Assembly: GCA_958450365.1 (NCBI GenBank)
Contig: CAUEEP010000732.1
Coordinates: 744,001-808,000 of the forward strand
Direction: 5' to 3'
DNA from: Mesorhabditis belari
Lineage: Eukaryota > Nematoda > Chromadorea > Rhabditida > Rhabditidae
Length of the DNA: 64,000 nt
Shown: one piece after another, positions 59,873 through 64,000 of the stretch
How the letters are laid out: every line of letters begins with the position of its first letter
Position numbering within the stretch: the stretch's first letter is position 1
Made by a program: the position numbers and the translations under genes
Notes under the pieces: model-generated
Databases searched by the model: none
Told to the model about the DNA's origin: nothing
The model's input: the letters and a program-made list of their open reading frames with translations, nothing else

Positions 59873-61341
59873 ATGGCCACGGAGAAAAAGAAGCCGAAGT
59901 TTGTGCCAAGTCGTCTCAAAAGCAAGTCCAATTTCTACTTACGTGGGGAAATGTTGAAGATTCGAGACTCAATCGACAATAGCGCCTGGAGAAGATACGC
60001 TGAACAAGTGTAAGTGGATTTATGTTTGTTCATTTTTATAAAATCATTTTTGTTTAGGTTTGACATGAACGCGGAGCCATTTCATGTTGTTTTGGAGGAT
60101 GATCCAGAAGAAACGATAGCAGAAGAAGCACAATCAACGGTGTCTTTGATGGCTGATAGTCACGAGGGAGGCTCGCAAGAACTGAACGAAGCAAAGGTAG
60201 TACTTTCAAATTTCAATTTGTTTATCTAATCTAGGTTTTAGGAAGCAGAACTTGTAGCTAAGCTTTCTTCCATGTCCGTCTCGCAACCGGCTTACACTCG
60301 AGAAGAGATATTGGGGATAAAAAATCAACACGATTCAAAGGTTTCTTTTCGAAAACTAATCTTGATCGTAGAAATTTAGTATTGGCAAAATTTGGCTGCT
60401 AAAACATGGAACACAAAAGAAGAACCTTTTGAGTTGGACAAAGAATTGCAATGCCCCTTTGCGGAAAGGCTTCGAGTTTTACGAGAGCGTGAGAGGCAAG
60501 CACGTAAAAAGGTGAAACTTTTTTGTTAACAAGCGTTAATGAGAGGTTTAGGTGATTGAAATGCGAAAACAGCCGGATGAAGTTACTTGGGAGGACATCA
60601 AGAATCGATTTATTGCTGAAAATTCTGTAACTTCCAGGTTCCACATAGCTGTGTTTATTTTTCAAGTATGGTATTTAGTTCAAAGACTCAGCAAATCGAA
60701 GTCAACGGCAGATCCGCAGAATACTGGGCAAAGAAGGTTTTATTCAAATAAAAACTTTAACGTTAATTTTCAGGCAGAACAATGGATTCAAAATTGTGGT
60801 GCCGCCGAAAACAAGGAGAACATTTCTGGACAAAATTTGAAGAAGGTTAGGTTTTTTGTATCCTGCAACCCTAACTTGTTATTTAGAGCATTCCAATTGA
60901 AACACACAATCCATCCAAGCTCATTGAAATTCTCGAAAGTGCGGCCATTCATCGGGAAAAGGTTTTTATTATCTGGATTTTATGTCATAGATTTTTTTAG
61001 ATTCTTTCTCAGCCCAACGATGTCTTTCATGATAGAAAATTGGCTAAGCGACGATCTCAAGATAGAAAGTTAAGCTCGACTTCTTCAACGAACTCTGATA
61101 ATGTAAGTCTCAAACCGATAAGGCATGCAACTAATTAACAAATGAGACTTGCGTATGGCAATTGATAATACCAACGAAATTTGTTTTTTTCTAGTTTGCT
61201 AACGAACTCCAACACTCGTCACCAACGTCCACAAGTCATCAGTCTTGCGCATCGGAGAACTTTTTGAAACGATCCGCCTACAACATGGACTTTGCACGAA
61301 CCTGGCACAATTATGTTACTACTTCGTGTTATAGAAAATAA
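59873..61341 (+). CDS. unrecognised protein with eIF4E-binding-like motif
   Basis: Multi-exon gene with short introns ending in TTTAG. The product starts MATEKKKPKFVPSRLKSKSN and continues FYLRGEMLKIRDSIDNSAWR. An acidic stretch (VVLEDDPEETIAEEAQ) follows, then YTREEILGIKNQHDSKYWQN. This resembles the YTKEELLDIK eIF4E-binding site of 4E-T (Yx4L-hydrophobic, here with Ile for Leu). The next part, LQCPFAERLRVLRERERQAR, is basic and probably helical, and PDEVTWEDIKNRFIAENS follows. The rest is polar and low-complexity, ending WHNYVTTSCYRK. No globular domain is recognised. A role as a translational repressor partner of eIF4E is an inference from one motif. AATAAA overlaps the stop. MetAP2 starts 210 bp downstream on the same strand. 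Confidence 0.6.
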
Positions 61342-61536
61342 ATAGAATATTGTATAGGTTTGCTTTCATGTTATTGTTTTTTTTTGATCTGGTGCGGGTG
61401 ATTTGAATTTTCTGCGATAATAAATGTTTTTTTCTATCTTAAAATTGCTTTTAATCTCTGATTTGGTTGATGCCAGTTGTTACCTATAAACTTGTAGGCT
61501 ATGCGGTATTTGCATAAAATTAACGTTGATTTATCC

Positions 61537-61550
61537 TTGATTTAGTGGAA
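61537..61550 (+). promoter_or_regulatory. candidate trans-splice acceptor before MetAP2
   Basis: CTTGATTTAG lies six bases before the MetAP2 ATG, and only about 205 bp after the upstream gene's stop. It fits the downstream position of a nematode operon. Inference only. Confidence 0.45.
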
Positions 61551-63569
<2,019 letters not shown>

Positions 63570-64000
63570 ATTGTTGCTATTGCACGTATAATTGTTGTTT
63601 TGTTGTGTATTTCTGAAACCCATATTTTAAGCAGCAATTTACTGATGTTGTAATTTTCGATACTGGATTAGTTTAGTGTAGCCTTGAAGAAAGAAATTCT
63701 ACGTGGTATTTTAAACCTAATCAATCATCACTTTATTTTGGTTACTCCTGATCGTCCGGTTCAATGAAATCTATTTATCGTTGCTTGTGTAGTTTTTAAG
63801 TTTTCCGATTAAATTGTTTGTCCAAAATTGATTGTTTACGCACAATGAAAAAACGCAAAGGGTTTGAGATTATTAGGTGAAGGCACTGATTTAATAAGTT
63901 TGTTGATAACACTTTGAAATCATAGCAAGATAAAAATAGGACAAGGAATAAACAGATGTAGGTAATTTGGAAAACCCTAGCCACATTTTTCAAATACCTT
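63570..64000. other. 3' flank of MetAP2, no gene seen
   Basis: AT-rich sequence with no supported coding exon in the window. Confidence 0.5.

Overview
The window reads as nuclear DNA of a nematode, probably a rhabditid-like species. It is AT-rich, with short introns (often 40-60 bp) ending in TTTCAG or TTTTAG. Gene density is moderate. Several ATGs sit just after a splice-acceptor-like TTTTAG, as expected for spliced-leader trans-splicing. It also carries nematode-like 18S and 5S rRNA-derived fragments and many Tc1/mariner-type elements. No species is assigned. All gene models are manual exon joins read from the sequence; exon ends are approximate where not discussed.

Recognised genes. Minus strand: csn-5 (COP9 signalosome JAMM subunit, 10650-12300); a PCTAIRE cyclin-dependent kinase (13087-15468, with likely upstream exons to about 17280); an LRR-Ig single-pass membrane protein (35505-41520); an LARP7-like La-related protein (46609-48579) directly downstream of a myotubularin-related lipid phosphatase with a C-terminal FYVE finger (49079-52211); and an SLC22-type transporter (54027-57921). 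Plus strand: a formimidoylglutamate-deiminase-like amidohydrolase (43532-46360), an unrecognised protein with a 4E-T-like eIF4E-binding motif (59873-61341), and methionine aminopeptidase 2 (61551-63569). Less certain are two small membrane-protein genes (3510-4145 and 5250-5917), an unrecognised exon set and an FG-nucleoporin-like fragment in the first 2.2 kb, and scattered exon-like ORFs near 31-33 kb and 58.3 kb.

Layout. 0-6 kb mixes mariner/Tc1 remnants, MITEs and small genes. 6-10.6 kb is repeat-rich and gene-poor. 10.6-17.3 kb holds csn-5 and the kinase. 17.3-35.5 kb is almost gene-free and carries an 18S rRNA fragment, a LINE remnant, a long palindrome, hairpins and microsatellites. 35.5-63.6 kb is gene-rich, with mobile elements inside the introns. 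The pairs myotubularin/LARP7 and 4E-T-like/MetAP2 are close, same-strand and have acceptor-like sites, so they could be operons.

The most unusual content is structural. An 18S rRNA piece and a 130-bp copy of the csn-5 exon 1/intron 1 junction each sit between exact direct repeats of 20 and 24 bp. The deiminase gene carries an inverted copy of its own 3' end inside an intron. A 5S-rRNA-derived SINE-like element and a tRNA-like SINE-like family are present. A 1.77-kb TIR element with a palindromic MITE nested in it lies in one transporter intron. I found no clear undescribed multi-gene system.
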